Shown here in pieces: positions 1-7,891 of a DNA stretch of 64,000 bases. The stretch's first letter is position 1; each line of letters begins with the position of its first letter. The notes beneath the pieces are model-generated. The model saw nothing but the letters and a program-made list of their open reading frames with translations, was not told the origin of the DNA and did not search any database. Position numbers and translations under genes: made by a program. Source of the stretch: Fructobacillus apis. Its GTDB lineage: Bacteria > Bacillota > Bacilli > Lactobacillales > Lactobacillaceae. Location of the stretch: the NCBI RefSeq assembly GCF_023893635.1, contig NZ_JAMWYK010000004.1, positions 1 through 64,000 on the forward strand, read 5' to 3'.

Positions 1-21
1 GTGATATTTTTTGCATAAAAA

Positions 22-76
22 GCTCCTATGATTAAATTATATCGAACATTTTTGTCCATAATTTAATCATAGGAGC
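22..76. repeat. Perfect 19-bp inverted repeat upstream of the integrase
   Basis: The arms at 22-40 and 58-76 are exact reverse complements, separated by a 17-base spacer. They lie 25 bp before the integrase start. An RNA from either strand would form a long AU-rich hairpin with no clear T-run, so it is not a classic terminator. It could be an integrase or excisionase binding site, an operator, or a processing hairpin. Confidence 0.85.
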
Positions 77-100
77 CATCCCCGCTATCGGAGGTAAACA

Positions 101-1262
101 ATGCAATTAAAAGAATTGAATACAAAGGATGGAAAGACTTGGGAGGTAATAGGTTATCTTGGTAAACATCCAGACGGCACGAGGGCACGAGTAAAAAAGC
201 GTGGTTTCTTGTCCCGAAAGGTTGCACGAGACTGGTTTAATAACGAGATGGCACTGTTTAAGGCTGGGGAAAGCGAGTACAACAAAAAAGAGCGCCCGGC
301 CGTTTTAACGGTCAAGGCACTCTATGAGCTTTGGCTAGATAGTTACCAAAGTACTGTAGAAGAAAGCTCACTTAACAAAGTACTAAGCTACTTTGATATA
401 CACATTTTACCTGTATGGGGCGATACTCCAGTAGATGAGATAACCCCTATCGCTTTACAAAAATATCTTACCACAATGCAGGCCAAACTCATCAAGTATA
501 AAAAGCCAGTGTTGTACTTTCGTAAAGTGGTAGATATGGCCGTACGCATGGATATGATAGCAGTAGATCCTTTTACCAAGGTTGTGTTTCCCAGAGAGGC
601 GAACCAAAAAGAAAAAGCGATCCATGAACCTTGAAGAATTTAGGCGGTTTGTTGAGGTGCTTGATAGTCAGTACCGAATTATTAACCACCAGGCCTATGT
701 TTTACTTAGGTTGGCAGCTTTTACCGGTATGCGTTCCGAGGAACTAATCGCCTTGCAGTGGAAGCATGTAGACTTTGATGGTGGCTATATAACCATCGAG
801 CAAGCCATAGGGAGAGGCCTACACGGTGTAGGGTATTTGAAAGAGCCAAAATCGTCAGCAAGCTATCGAACAATTAAGATAGCCTCTGACATGGTCAGGG
901 TATTAGCCGACTACTATGATGAAAGTAGTTTTAAAAAGCCAAATGACTTTGTTTTTAATAACGAAGGACATTTTGTACAGCCAACCAGACCTAAAAAGTG
1001 GATGGATGACGTCAAAAAACGCTACAACGTGGCTGAGGGGATAACACCTCACGGCCTACGCCATACATGGGCAACCCTTGCCCTTGAACGTGGCGCAACC
1101 GTTAAACAAGCACAAACCTATCTAGGCCATGCTGATGCCTCAATTACGCTAGATATTTATAGCGAAGTGACCAAAGAGGCCAGCGAAAAACAGCAAGCGT
1201 CCTTGATGATATCGTCCCAAAAATTGAATAAAATAACACATAAATTAACACAAAACCCGTAA
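101..1262 (+). pseudogene. int: Frameshifted phage/ICE-type tyrosine integrase
   Basis: Site-specific tyrosine recombinase that would integrate or excise a mobile element. The first reading frame (101-634) carries an N-terminal arm-binding domain and the SAM-like core-binding domain. The second (about 606-1262) carries the catalytic domain, with the first Arg in TGMRSEEL, the HGLRHTW box and the Tyr in LDIYSEV. The two join at an A-rich run (606-616), where one extra base breaks the frame. Repaired length would be about 385 residues, normal for the family. The start has a good Shine-Dalgarno sequence (ggaggt, 91-96). No excisionase or other element genes are visible, so the element is a remnant or continues to the left. 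A base-call error at the homopolymer is possible. Confidence 0.85.
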
Positions 1263-1282
1263 AACGTTGATATGACAGGCTT

Positions 1283-1303
1283 GTTTGGAATCCCGCTATC
1301 TCC
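1283..1303 (+). other. Candidate attachment site resembling a tRNA/tmRNA 3' end
   Basis: The sequence resembles the T-arm and acceptor end of a tRNA or tmRNA gene (TTCGAATCCCGC...CTCC pattern), but the rest of the RNA gene is absent. It lies 21 bp after the integrase stop, where an att core is common. The nine-base core CCCGCTATC recurs at 81-89, just before the integrase start. It is a plausible attL/attR scar; the partner site was not found in the window. Confidence 0.4.
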
Positions 1304-1313
1304 TTAAGACGAT

Positions 1314-1350
1314 AAAAAGAGGATGAGCTTGGGCTCATCCTCTTTTTTGT
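1314..1350. terminator. Terminator, 15-bp stem, first of a tandem pair
   Basis: Stem 1314-1328 pairs with 1333-1347 around a TTGG loop and ends in a T-run. With A-runs on the other side it could act in both directions. It follows the integrase and the candidate att site. Confidence 0.85.
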
Positions 1351-1374
1351 TATCGTTATGTGATAAATCAGAGG

Positions 1375-1407
1375 AAAGAGGATGAGCTCAGCTCATCCTC
1401 TTTTTAT
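1375..1407. terminator. Second tandem terminator with nearly the same stem
   Basis: Stem 1375-1387 pairs with 1391-1403. It shares the core AGAGGATGAGC with the terminator at 1314-1350, so the pair looks like a local duplication. The rest of 1263-1578 holds no gene that I can see. Confidence 0.8.
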
Positions 1408-1578
1408 TTTGCGTGTCCTAAACGACATTAAAAGACGAAATCTTTTGACAGGGTAAGTGGATGGTCATAAGCTACAGGTGTAAATGACACTAATTGTTAA
1501 ATCACTGCCGAGTTTGTGATTGATTCGAAGGCATTGCAGTGGTTTTTACAGATTGAAAAATGAATAAAGGAGAATACC

Positions 1579-1800
1579 ATGACAGGGAAAGAAAAAAGTC
1601 TGGAACTAGCTCGAAAATTTAAGGAACAAGCAAAGACAGAAACCGTTGAGGATGTGCTTGAACGTTACCGTAGGGCTTTTTTTCCAACGGAGGAAGAGTC
1701 GGACGAAAATGCAGCTAAGTTGAAAGCTCGTTTTAAGAAAATTGATGAAGATGCTGATCGTTTTATGAAGGCGGTGAAAGATGGGAGAATTAAACTTTGA
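1579..1800 (+). CDS. Small helical protein, probable antitoxin of a GNAT toxin pair
   Basis: A 73-residue, strongly charged, predicted all-helical protein with no family I recognise with certainty. The Glu/Lys-rich middle and C-terminal part looks like a flexible toxin-binding tail. It has a Shine-Dalgarno sequence (aaggaga, 1566-1572) and its 3' end overlaps the following acetyltransferase by 20 bp. That coupling, small size and position before a GNAT gene next to an integrase match type II antitoxins of the TacA/AtaR kind, although no ribbon-helix-helix motif is obvious. The antitoxin role is inferred from context. Confidence 0.6.
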   Translation: MTGKEKSLELARKFKEQAKTETVEDVLERYRRAFFPTEEESDENAAKLKARFKKIDEDADRFMKAVKDGRIKL

Positions 1801-2350
1801 TGTTTATCCGGTTTCGTCATTAATTGAAGTAAAGCCGGTAAATCAGTATACTTGTGCAGTTGATAAATTGGACTATTTTGTAAAAGAGGGTTACAAAGAG
1901 CTGGAAAAATTACATCTCACAACCTTGAGTTCGGTCTTCTTGGAGAGCGAATTAGTTGGTATGTATGCACTATCCACTTCGGATAGTACAGATTCATTTT
2001 CAGACATTAACCGATATCGAATTTTTGGGAGAGCGAGTATGCATCGTTCGGTACCAGTGGTAAAAATCGATCATTTATCAGTGAATAAACCTTATCAGCA
2101 TGACAACATAACAGAGCATAGTCGTATTGGTAGTAGCATTTTAAAACATATTTTTCGAATATTATTAAACATCGGGACAGAATACGGAGTTGCTTTTGCT
2201 GGTGTGGTAGTGGACAGCATACCTGATGCAATTGACTTCTACTTAAAAAATGGTTTTAGATATGTCAATCTTCAGGAAGAAAATGCATTGGACCAAGATA
2301 CCTACAAACTCGCAATCAGTTACGATGACATGCTCAAAGCCTACGATTAA
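1781..2350 (+). CDS. GNAT acetyltransferase, probable toxin of a type II TA pair
   Basis: A 189-residue GNAT-fold protein. The acetyl-CoA loop is seen around residues 100-125 (KIDHLSVNKPYQ, then a short insertion, then SRIGSSIL), and the C-terminal FYLKNGF box is typical of the fold. Known GNAT toxins (TacT, AtaT, ItaT) acetylate charged tRNAs and are paired with a small upstream antitoxin, as here. The loop insertion between the Q and the RIG motif is unusual. The alternative is an ordinary acetyltransferase co-transcribed with an unrelated small gene. The region is visibly more A+T-rich than the housekeeping part, which fits transfer with the neighbouring element. Confidence 0.65.
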   Translation: MGELNFDVYPVSSLIEVKPVNQYTCAVDKLDYFVKEGYKELEKLHLTTLSSVFLESELVGMYALSTSDSTDSFSDINRYRIFGRASMHRSVPVVKIDHLSVNKPYQHDNITEHSRIGSSILKHIFRILLNIGTEYGVAFAGVVVDSIPDAIDFYLKNGFRYVNLQEENALDQDTYKLAISYDDMLKAYD

Positions 2351-2375
2351 GCCGTAACATGTAGTAAGACAAAAC

Positions 2376-2420
2376 AAAAAGAGGACCTTTGACCCATTCC
2401 AGTCGACATCCTCTTTTTTT
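2376..2420. terminator. Terminator after the GNAT gene
   Basis: Stem 2376-2385 pairs with 2409-2418 around a 23-base loop, followed by a T-run. The stem core AAAGAGGA/TCCTCTTT is again the one seen in the two terminators at 1314-1407. Confidence 0.75.
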
Positions 2421-2461
2421 GTTATCATAGAGATGTAGAATTCTTGAAAGGAGAGAATTGA

Positions 2462-2959
2462 ATGGCGATTAAAACAGTTAACGGGGCGCTCCCTGATAAA
2501 TACGGGAAGCATGCACCAGAAGAATACAAACAAGAAGGTAAGCCGGTTTGCTCACTGCCAATCGACTTGTCTGAATTACCATCTGGTACAAAAGATGTCG
2601 CAATTACCTTTATCGACTACGATGCCGTCCCGGTCTGTGGTTTTCCTTTCATTCACTGGACGGCATGTAACTTCGGCCCAGTGACGGAGATTCCTGAAGA
2701 TTCGAGTCGAACCAACAAGGACATCATCCAGGGAAAGAACAGCTTGGCTTCCAAGTTTTATCCTGATTTCTCAGAAGCGTTGACCGAACATTACTCAGGA
2801 CCAATGCCACCAGATAAGGATCACCAGTACACGCTCACGGTGTACGCCTTGGATGAAAAGCTGGATTTGAAACAGGGCTTCTACTTGAACGAAATGTACA
2901 AGGCCATGAAGGACCATATTATTGATCAAACGGAGATTGATATCTTAGCAAAGGCCTAG
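2462..2959 (+). CDS. YbhB/YbcL family PEBP (Raf-kinase-inhibitor-like) protein
   Basis: A 165-residue cytosolic protein of the phosphatidylethanolamine-binding family. The family core is visible: the strand ending in DYDAVPVCGFPFIHW (about residues 52-66) and the GPMPPDKDHQYTLTVYALD block (about 113-131), which form the small anion/ligand pocket. Length matches bacterial YbhB/YbcL. The true biochemical role in bacteria is unsettled. The start has a clear Shine-Dalgarno sequence (aaggagag, 2449-2456). It is separated from the element remnant by a terminator and marks the return to the core chromosome. Confidence 0.9.
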   Translation: MAIKTVNGALPDKYGKHAPEEYKQEGKPVCSLPIDLSELPSGTKDVAITFIDYDAVPVCGFPFIHWTACNFGPVTEIPEDSSRTNKDIIQGKNSLASKFYPDFSEALTEHYSGPMPPDKDHQYTLTVYALDEKLDLKQGFYLNEMYKAMKDHIIDQTEIDILAKA

Positions 2960-3005
2960 AATCCTGCTATAATTGAAGGACGAAATGCTGAAAGGATAAA
3001 AAACG

Positions 3006-3191
3006 ATGTTATCACTCATTGGATTAGCACTTGTCTTCATCGGAATCATCGTGTTGATTTTCGGAAGCACGGCACCGCTTTTGCGTTTGTACTTCGGTGA
3101 CCGTTCCGTCATCTCACAGTTGTTCTGGGGAACCATCATCTTCCTGTTGGGCGCTGGAACCTTGATTTTAAATAACGTTTACATGATGTAA
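3006..3191 (+). CDS. Small two-helix membrane protein
   Basis: A 61-residue protein with two hydrophobic segments (about residues 3-21 and 38-58) joined by a short loop containing the basic residues R27 and R33. I do not recognise a family. It has a plausible Shine-Dalgarno sequence (aaagga) and a terminator just after it, so it is probably a real monocistronic gene. Function unknown. Confidence 0.6.
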   Translation: MLSLIGLALVFIGIIVLIFGSTAPLLRLYFGDRSVISQLFWGTIIFLLGAGTLILNNVYMM

Positions 3192-3197
3192 GATTTT

Positions 3198-3236
3198 AAA
3201 AGTCAGATGCGCGGGCGATGCGGGTCTGACTTTTCA
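3198..3236 (+). terminator. Terminator after the small membrane protein
   Basis: Stem 3198-3207 pairs with 3225-3234 (AAAAGTCAGA/TCTGACTTTT), ending in T residues. Confidence 0.8.
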
Positions 3237-3293
3237 TTTGTCATCACAGAGAGTGTACAATGGACTTAGCACATACTTTGAAAGGGGACGACG

Positions 3294-4265
3294 ATGAAGA
3301 AGATTGATGGACACCTGCACTTGGTGCAAACGATTGCTGGCTTGAACGGTAAAGGCCGCTTGAACATCTTAGGCGACGGCCGTGCTGTCTGGGACGACGG
3401 CGAAGTGATTAAACTCATTCCGGACGGTTCGGGGGATGCTTCCTTTAAGGCCGAAGCGGCCATGAAATTGATGGAAGGTTCCGAAGTCGATAAGGCTGTT
3501 TTGCTGCAAGGTTCTTTGAACGGTTACCAGAACTACTACTCTTACCAAATGGTGAAGAAGTACCCAGGACGTTTCGTCGCAGCCTTCTCGGTTGACCCCT
3601 TTGCCGAAAACGCCATGAAAATCGTGAAGCGGCATGTTGATGACTTGGGCTTTCGTGCTATCAAGTTTGAAATCTCCGAGGGTGGCGGTCTCCATGGCTA
3701 CCACACGGAGCACCCATTCAAGTTGGACAGCGAACCCAAGTGCCTTCAAATCTTTGATTACTTGGCACAGTACGAGGGGATGACCGTGACGGTCGACTAC
3801 GGTGCCTCTGATCAAATTTCCTATCAACCGGATGCCATTGCTAACTTGGCTAAGCGCTATCCAAACATGAACTTCGTGGTCTGCCACTTGTCCTTCCCAA
3901 ACTTCGACCACTTGGACCGTTTGAGCTATGCTTTGAAGCTATTCTCCGAGCAGGAAAACGTCTACACGGATTTGTCCGCCATCCAAGACATCATGGGGGA
4001 AACGACTTTCCCATACGAGAAGTGCCAGAAGGTGGTCAAGATGGCTAAGGATGCGCTCGGTGCCGATCACTTAATCTGGGGAACGGATTCCCCATGGTCC
4101 GCCACCTTTAACACTTATCACGAGCTTTCAACATGGCTTGACGCCGCAAACATCTTCTCAGAGGCCGAATTGAAGGACGTCATGTTCAACAATGCCAACC
4201 GCGTTTACTTTAACAAGCACGCGGTAAAGGCTGCTGAGAAAGCTTCTGACCCCGCAATGAAGTAA
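3294..4265 (+). CDS. Amidohydrolase-family (amidohydrolase 2) metal-dependent hydrolase
   Basis: A 323-residue TIM-barrel enzyme of the amidohydrolase-2 branch, which includes decarboxylases and lactonases. Visible metal-site motifs are DGHLHL at residues 5-10, a His in VVCHLSFP near residue 197, and the C-terminal WGTDSPW near residue 263. Substrate cannot be read from sequence. It starts after a strong Shine-Dalgarno sequence (aaagggg) and ends 11 bp before the uracil-DNA glycosylase homologue, so the two are probably co-transcribed, with no obvious functional link. Confidence 0.85.
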   Translation: MKKIDGHLHLVQTIAGLNGKGRLNILGDGRAVWDDGEVIKLIPDGSGDASFKAEAAMKLMEGSEVDKAVLLQGSLNGYQNYYSYQMVKKYPGRFVAAFSVDPFAENAMKIVKRHVDDLGFRAIKFEISEGGGLHGYHTEHPFKLDSEPKCLQIFDYLAQYEGMTVTVDYGASDQISYQPDAIANLAKRYPNMNFVVCHLSFPNFDHLDRLSYALKLFSEQENVYTDLSAIQDIMGETTFPYEKCQKVVKMAKDALGADHLIWGTDSPWSATFNTYHELSTWLDAANIFSEAELKDVMFNNANRVYFNKHAVKAAEKASDPAMK

Positions 4266-4276
4266 GGAGTACCACC

Positions 4277-4861
4277 ATGTCCTTGTCCTTGTTCGACGAC
4301 ATAAAGGCTGACCCCGAAAACAGCGAATATACGAAGCAGGGAATCGACCCGATTTTCGTCACACCGAAGACCGCTAAGATTCTGATTATTGGTCAAGCAC
4401 CGGGTCTCAAGGTGCAACAAACCGGCATCATGTTTAACGACGCCTCTGGTGATCGCCTTCGTGAATGGCTCGGCATTAGCAAAGAAGAATTTTACGATTC
4501 CGGTGACATCGCCGTTTTACCCATGGATTTCTACTATCCTGGAAAGGGCAAGTCCGGTGACCTGCCACCGAGGAAGGGAATCGCCGAGAAGTGGCATCCA
4601 AAGCTGCTGGCTGAGATGCCAAACATTCAGCTCACGATTCTAGTTGGTTCTTATTCCCAGCGCTATTATCTGCAGTTAAAGTCCAGTGCGACCATGACTA
4701 AGACAATCAAGAACTGGCAGCAATACTGGCCACAGTATTTTCCAATCGTTCACCCGTCACCACGAAACAACATTTGGTTGGCGAAGAATCCTTGGTTTGA
4801 ACAAGAAGTTATCCCAACGCTTCAAAAGCGTGTTCGAGATATTTTGAATTCGAAATCATAA
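4277..4861 (+). CDS. Uracil-DNA glycosylase family protein
   Basis: A 194-residue member of the uracil-DNA glycosylase superfamily (PF03167 type). Motif 1 is GQAPGLK near residue 39, with the base-binding segment TGIMFNDASGDRLREWL, and motif 2 is the HPSPRN box near residue 160. These are the usual nucleotide-pocket signatures of the short bacterial family that is separate from Ung. It would excise uracil or related damaged bases from DNA. It follows the amidohydrolase in an apparent two-gene unit and ends at a terminator. Confidence 0.85.
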   Translation: MSLSLFDDIKADPENSEYTKQGIDPIFVTPKTAKILIIGQAPGLKVQQTGIMFNDASGDRLREWLGISKEEFYDSGDIAVLPMDFYYPGKGKSGDLPPRKGIAEKWHPKLLAEMPNIQLTILVGSYSQRYYLQLKSSATMTKTIKNWQQYWPQYFPIVHPSPRNNIWLAKNPWFEQEVIPTLQKRVRDILNSKS

Positions 4862-4863
4862 GT

Positions 4864-4899
4864 AAAAAGACCGCCCGATTAAACGGACGGTCTTTTTAG
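4864..4899. terminator. Bidirectional terminator between convergent genes
   Basis: AAAAAGACCG...CGGTCTTTTT hairpin between the glycosylase gene and the opposing anion permease; A- and T-runs flank both sides. Confidence 0.85.
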
Positions 4900-4904
4900 A
4901 TGCT

Positions 4905-6017
4905 TTAAAACAGAATGTCGAGATAAGAGAGGGCGAATCCAAGGATGAGGAACAAGACATTGTGCCAAGTAAATGTCTTAAAGAATTTCTTGGTCGTTTT
5001 CTGAGGGTGGTTTGCTTTTATTTGGCGATAGGCAAGCAGGTTAGCTAGGGAAGCAACTAATGTTCCGAAGCCACCGACGGAAAGAGCCAAGTAGAGTGCT
5101 TGAACGTGCTCAGTAAACGGTGCTAAGAGGGCGGCTGCAGGAACGTTTGAGATGATTTGGCTGACCACGGCACCAAAGGCGAAGATACCCGCTTGACTCG
5201 AACCGATTGCTGAAAGTGATTGGTAAATAAATGGCCAAGTCATCAGTGCACTTACTAATAGGAAGAAGTTGGCGATTGAAATGACCACACCGTAGTCGAC
5301 TTTTTCAATGACCGACTGGTCAAAGTAGCTGCTAACCATGAAGGTCATGACGAGCGTTACGGATAAGTTCTTTTGCGTGATGAGCGAAAGGAATGCAACG
5401 GCCGTAAAGGTAATGAGCAGAATCACATCAAAGCGGTTAAACTTTTTAACCGGCGCTGTTTCTACTAATGAACCAATTGACGTCTTGGGGATGGTCAAAG
5501 CAAAGAGAGGCATCGTGGCGAGTCCGAGAATCAAGAGCAAGGCAGCTGTCTCGAACAGGTGGGTGAAGGGGATGCCGTAGTGCGCCAATAAATAGATGTT
5601 TTGCGGATTCCCGATGGGTGACGCCGCTGATCCAAGGTTGGCGTAGATGGCGGTGAGCGAAGCCGTCTTAATTAATGGCAACGCGCTCTTCTTTGCCAAG
5701 GCAAAGGTCAATGGCAGTAAAGTCAAAATCGCCACGTCGTTTGTGACCACCATCGCCGAGAAGAAGGCGAGGAGGAATAAAATAACGGATAGGGAGCGAG
5801 TTGTCTTGGCCTTCTTTAAGAGATAGTCGGCCAAGGCGTCAATTAAACCAAGGGACTGGTAGAGGGTCACCATCGTTAATAAAGATAGGAGAGAAAGCAC
5901 GGTTGACCATGAAATGGCAGAGAAGTTGATTCGACCGAAAAGAGAAAGCAGTATGACAGCGACTGTCGTTCCGATGAAGAGTTGGTCTTGTTTGAGTTTT
6001 TTTAAGACGGTTGGCAT
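4905..6017 (-). CDS. SLC13/ArsB-like anion permease
   Basis: A 370-residue membrane protein with about ten hydrophobic helices of the ion-transporter (IT) superfamily. The signature NDVAILTLLPL (about residues 93-103) and the GSAASPIGNPQNI loop (about 130-141) are typical of the DASS/ArsB-type hairpin that binds the substrate anion. A second NVPAAALLAPF motif occurs in the C-terminal half, as expected for the inverted repeat. Likely substrates are dicarboxylates or another inorganic or organic anion. The start has a clear Shine-Dalgarno sequence (AAGGAG, read on the minus strand). It appears monocistronic. Confidence 0.85.
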   Translation of the reverse strand: MPTVLKKLKQDQLFIGTTVAVILLSLFGRINFSAISWSTVLSLLSLLTMVTLYQSLGLIDALADYLLKKAKTTRSLSVILFLLAFFSAMVVTNDVAILTLLPLTFALAKKSALPLIKTASLTAIYANLGSAASPIGNPQNIYLLAHYGIPFTHLFETAALLLILGLATMPLFALTIPKTSIGSLVETAPVKKFNRFDVILLITFTAVAFLSLITQKNLSVTLVMTFMVSSYFDQSVIEKVDYGVVISIANFFLLVSALMTWPFIYQSLSAIGSSQAGIFAFGAVVSQIISNVPAAALLAPFTEHVQALYLALSVGGFGTLVASLANLLAYRQIKANHPQKTTKKFFKTFTWHNVLFLILGFALSYLDILF

Positions 6018-6063
6018 GGTGTTTTCTCCTTGAATGTATGTCCATTTTACCGGAAAACAAGCA

Positions 6064-6182
6064 AAAAAATAACTGTCTCAGATTTCGCAGTCAGACGGTT
6101 ATTTAACAATAGCAAGAGGATAGCCACCGTTTTACGGGTTTGCTAGGGAGGAAGGTTAGCGCTTTGCCGCCTTTTCTATACC
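6064..6182. ncRNA. Diverged orphan copy of the type I antitoxin RNA region
   Basis: This stretch aligns along its length with 55838-55956, the antitoxin part of the type I locus. Shared features are the AATAAC..GTCT/AGACGGTTATT hairpin, AGCCACCGTTT.ACGGGTTTGCT, GGTTAG.GC and CTATACC. There is no toxin reading frame beside it. The antisense promoter that is consensus in the other copy is degenerate here. It is either a relic or a solo regulator RNA; expression is unproven. Confidence 0.65.
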
Positions 6183-6258
6183 CACATTTTCATCCTTTCC
6201 GCATCTCCTTGAATCGCCCTTTATGACCATTGAATTCCCTTGAATACGCTATTCTATC

Positions 6259-6286
6259 TTGACAGGCTAACCTAAACTGCTACAAT
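6259..6286 (+). promoter_or_regulatory. Promoter of the hisS-aspS leader
   Basis: TTGACA at 6259-6264 and TACAAT at 6281-6286, with a 16-base spacer, directly before the T-box leader. Confidence 0.75.
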
Positions 6287-6292
6287 AAAGTT

Positions 6293-6523
6293 AACAAATA
6301 GCCGATGACGTAGTAAGAGCTAGCGAATTCTTGTTTTAGAGACCTGACGGTTGCTGAGAGTCAGGCAAGAACCGTTATCATGACAGCTACAAAGGCGCTG
6401 TTAACCCAGCCGTAAGTCTTCGTTACAGACTAAAGCGTGTGTTTTGCACACGAAAGTAAGGTGGTACCGCGCCAAAGCGCCCTTAGAGATGCAGGATTTC
6501 TGTGTTTCTAGGGGCGCTTTTTT
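6293..6523 (+). promoter_or_regulatory. T-box riboswitch controlling hisS-aspS
   Basis: Leader RNA that binds uncharged tRNA and prevents termination. The T-box sequence is at 6458-6471 (AAGGTGGTACCGCG). The AGTA box lies in stem I near 6312-6315, and the distal loop GGTTGCTGAGA is closed by CCTGAC/GTCAGG. The terminator is the GCGCCC...GGGGCGC hairpin with a T-run ending near 6523. The best specifier candidate is GAC (Asp) followed by A, just before the AGCTAC strand that closes stem I; the nearby CAT (His) is an alternative reading. Confidence 0.95.
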
Positions 6524-6553
6524 TGGTTACTTGGTTCATTCATTAAATAAAAT

Positions 6554-6583
6554 GGAGGCGACGCAAAGCGTCAATTATTAGAT
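6554..6583 (+). promoter_or_regulatory. Hairpin between the Shine-Dalgarno sequence and start of hisS
   Basis: GGAGG at 6554-6558 lies 25 bases from the ATG, too far for normal initiation. A perfect hairpin (6560-6564 with 6568-6572, GACGC/GCGTC, loop AAA) lies between and would shorten the effective gap to about 12 bases. A nine-codon reading frame (ATG at 6552, ending TAG at 6579-6581) also overlaps the region. Confidence 0.55.
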
Positions 6584-7891
6584 ATGGCAAAAGCAAGTTT
6601 TAAAAAGCCAAAAGGAACGGCTGATTTATTTGATACCCAGGTCTTGGCCTGGCAAAAAATCGAACAACAAGCGCGTTTGACTTTTTCACGCTATGGCTAC
6701 GGTGAAATCCGTACGCCAATCTTTGAATCATTTGACTTATTCTCACGCTCAGCGGGTGATACGTCAGATGTCGTGACAAAGGAAATGTATGACTTCATGG
6801 ACAAGGGAGACCGCCACATGGCGCTCCGTCCAGAAGGAACAGCGGGTGTTGTTCGTGCGTTTGTTGAAAACAAGCTTTTCGGACCTGAACACGAAAAGCC
6901 ATACAAGACATTCTACATGGGCCCAATGTTCCGCTACGAACGTCCACAGGCTGGTCGTTTCCGTCAGTTCCACCAAATCGGTGTGGAAGCTTTTGGTTCA
7001 GAAGAACCAAGCTTGGACGCGGAAATCATCACGATGGTGGTTAAGTTCTTGTCTTCATTGGGGTTGAAGGACTTGAAGGTGGCCTTGAACACCTTGGGTG
7101 ACCAAGATTCACGTGCTGCCTACCGTCAGGCCTTGATTGATTACTTGAAGCCACACTTTGACGAGTTATCAAAGGACTCTCAGACTCGTTTGGAAAAGAA
7201 CCCATTGCGTGTCTTGGATTCAAAGGACGAAAATGACCAAGCCATCGTCGAAGGGGCACCAACGATCTTTGATTACTTGTCAGAAGAATCAAAGGCCCAC
7301 TTCCAAGCGGTGCAAGATTACTTGGACGCCTTGGGTATTCAATATGAAATCGATTCAAGCATGGTGCGTGGGTTGGATTACTACAACAACACCATTTTTG
7401 AAGTGATGACAACGGATCCAAACTTGAAGGGGGCTGCTACCATCGCTGGTGGTGGTCGTTACTCTGGTTTGGTCGAAGAGTTCGGTGGACCTGAAACGCC
7501 AGGAATCGGATTTGGTTTGGGTGTGGAACGCTTAATTGCCTTGTTGACAGCCCAAGACCAGTTGAACTTGGAAGATGACGGGCTTGACTTTTACATCGCC
7601 CACATCGGGGACAACAGTGTTTTGAAGACTTTGGAACTGGCCACAAGCCTACGTGACCTTGGTTACTCAGCGGACATGGATTTTGCGGGTCGTTCCGTGA
7701 AGGCCCAGTTCAAGACGGCTAACCGTCGTAAGGCACGCTTTGTCATCACGATTGGTGATAGCGAAGTGGAAACAAACCAGGTCAAAGTCAAGGACATGGT
7801 CACGGGAAACCAAGCCGATTTGAACTTGGCAGACGTGAAGGAAAAGATGGAAACTGTGATTGCTGAATTGTCAGCAGAGGAGGAAGGATAA
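6584..7891 (+). CDS. hisS: Histidyl-tRNA synthetase
   Basis: Class II aminoacyl-tRNA synthetase that charges tRNA-His in the cytosol; 435 residues, full length. Visible motifs are the N-terminal PKGTADLF, motif 2 with [12 protein letters not shown] near residue 82 and [16 protein letters not shown] near 122, the histidine-specific [12 protein letters not shown] near 262, and motif 3 GFGLGVERL near 309. The C-terminal anticodon-binding domain spans about 335-425. It overlaps aspS by one base (TAATG), so the two are translationally coupled. Control is by the upstream T-box. Confidence 0.98.
   Translation: MAKASFKKPKGTADLFDTQVLAWQKIEQQARLTFSRYGYGEIRTPIFESFDLFSRSAGDTSDVVTKEMYDFMDKGDRHMALRPEGTAGVVRAFVENKLFGPEHEKPYKTFYMGPMFRYERPQAGRFRQFHQIGVEAFGSEEPSLDAEIITMVVKFLSSLGLKDLKVALNTLGDQDSRAAYRQALIDYLKPHFDELSKDSQTRLEKNPLRVLDSKDENDQAIVEGAPTIFDYLSEESKAHFQAVQDYLDALGIQYEIDSSMVRGLDYYNNTIFEVMTTDPNLKGAATIAGGGRYSGLVEEFGGPETPGIGFGLGVERLIALLTAQDQLNLEDDGLDFYIAHIGDNSVLKTLELATSLRDLGYSADMDFAGRSVKAQFKTANRRKARFVITIGDSEVETNQVKVKDMVTGNQADLNLADVKEKMETVIAELSAEEEG

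Noticed and set aside
601-617. Programmed -1 ribosomal frameshift at AAAAAG in the integrase
   Set aside because: The downstream catalytic frame is reached only by +1 (or -2). A -1 slip leads to the other frame, so the classic slippery site does not explain it.
7041-7421. Long minus-strand reading frames inside hisS, aspS, carB and other genes
   Set aside because: They are shadows of strongly biased real genes: no ribosome sites, no recognisable domains and low-complexity translations.
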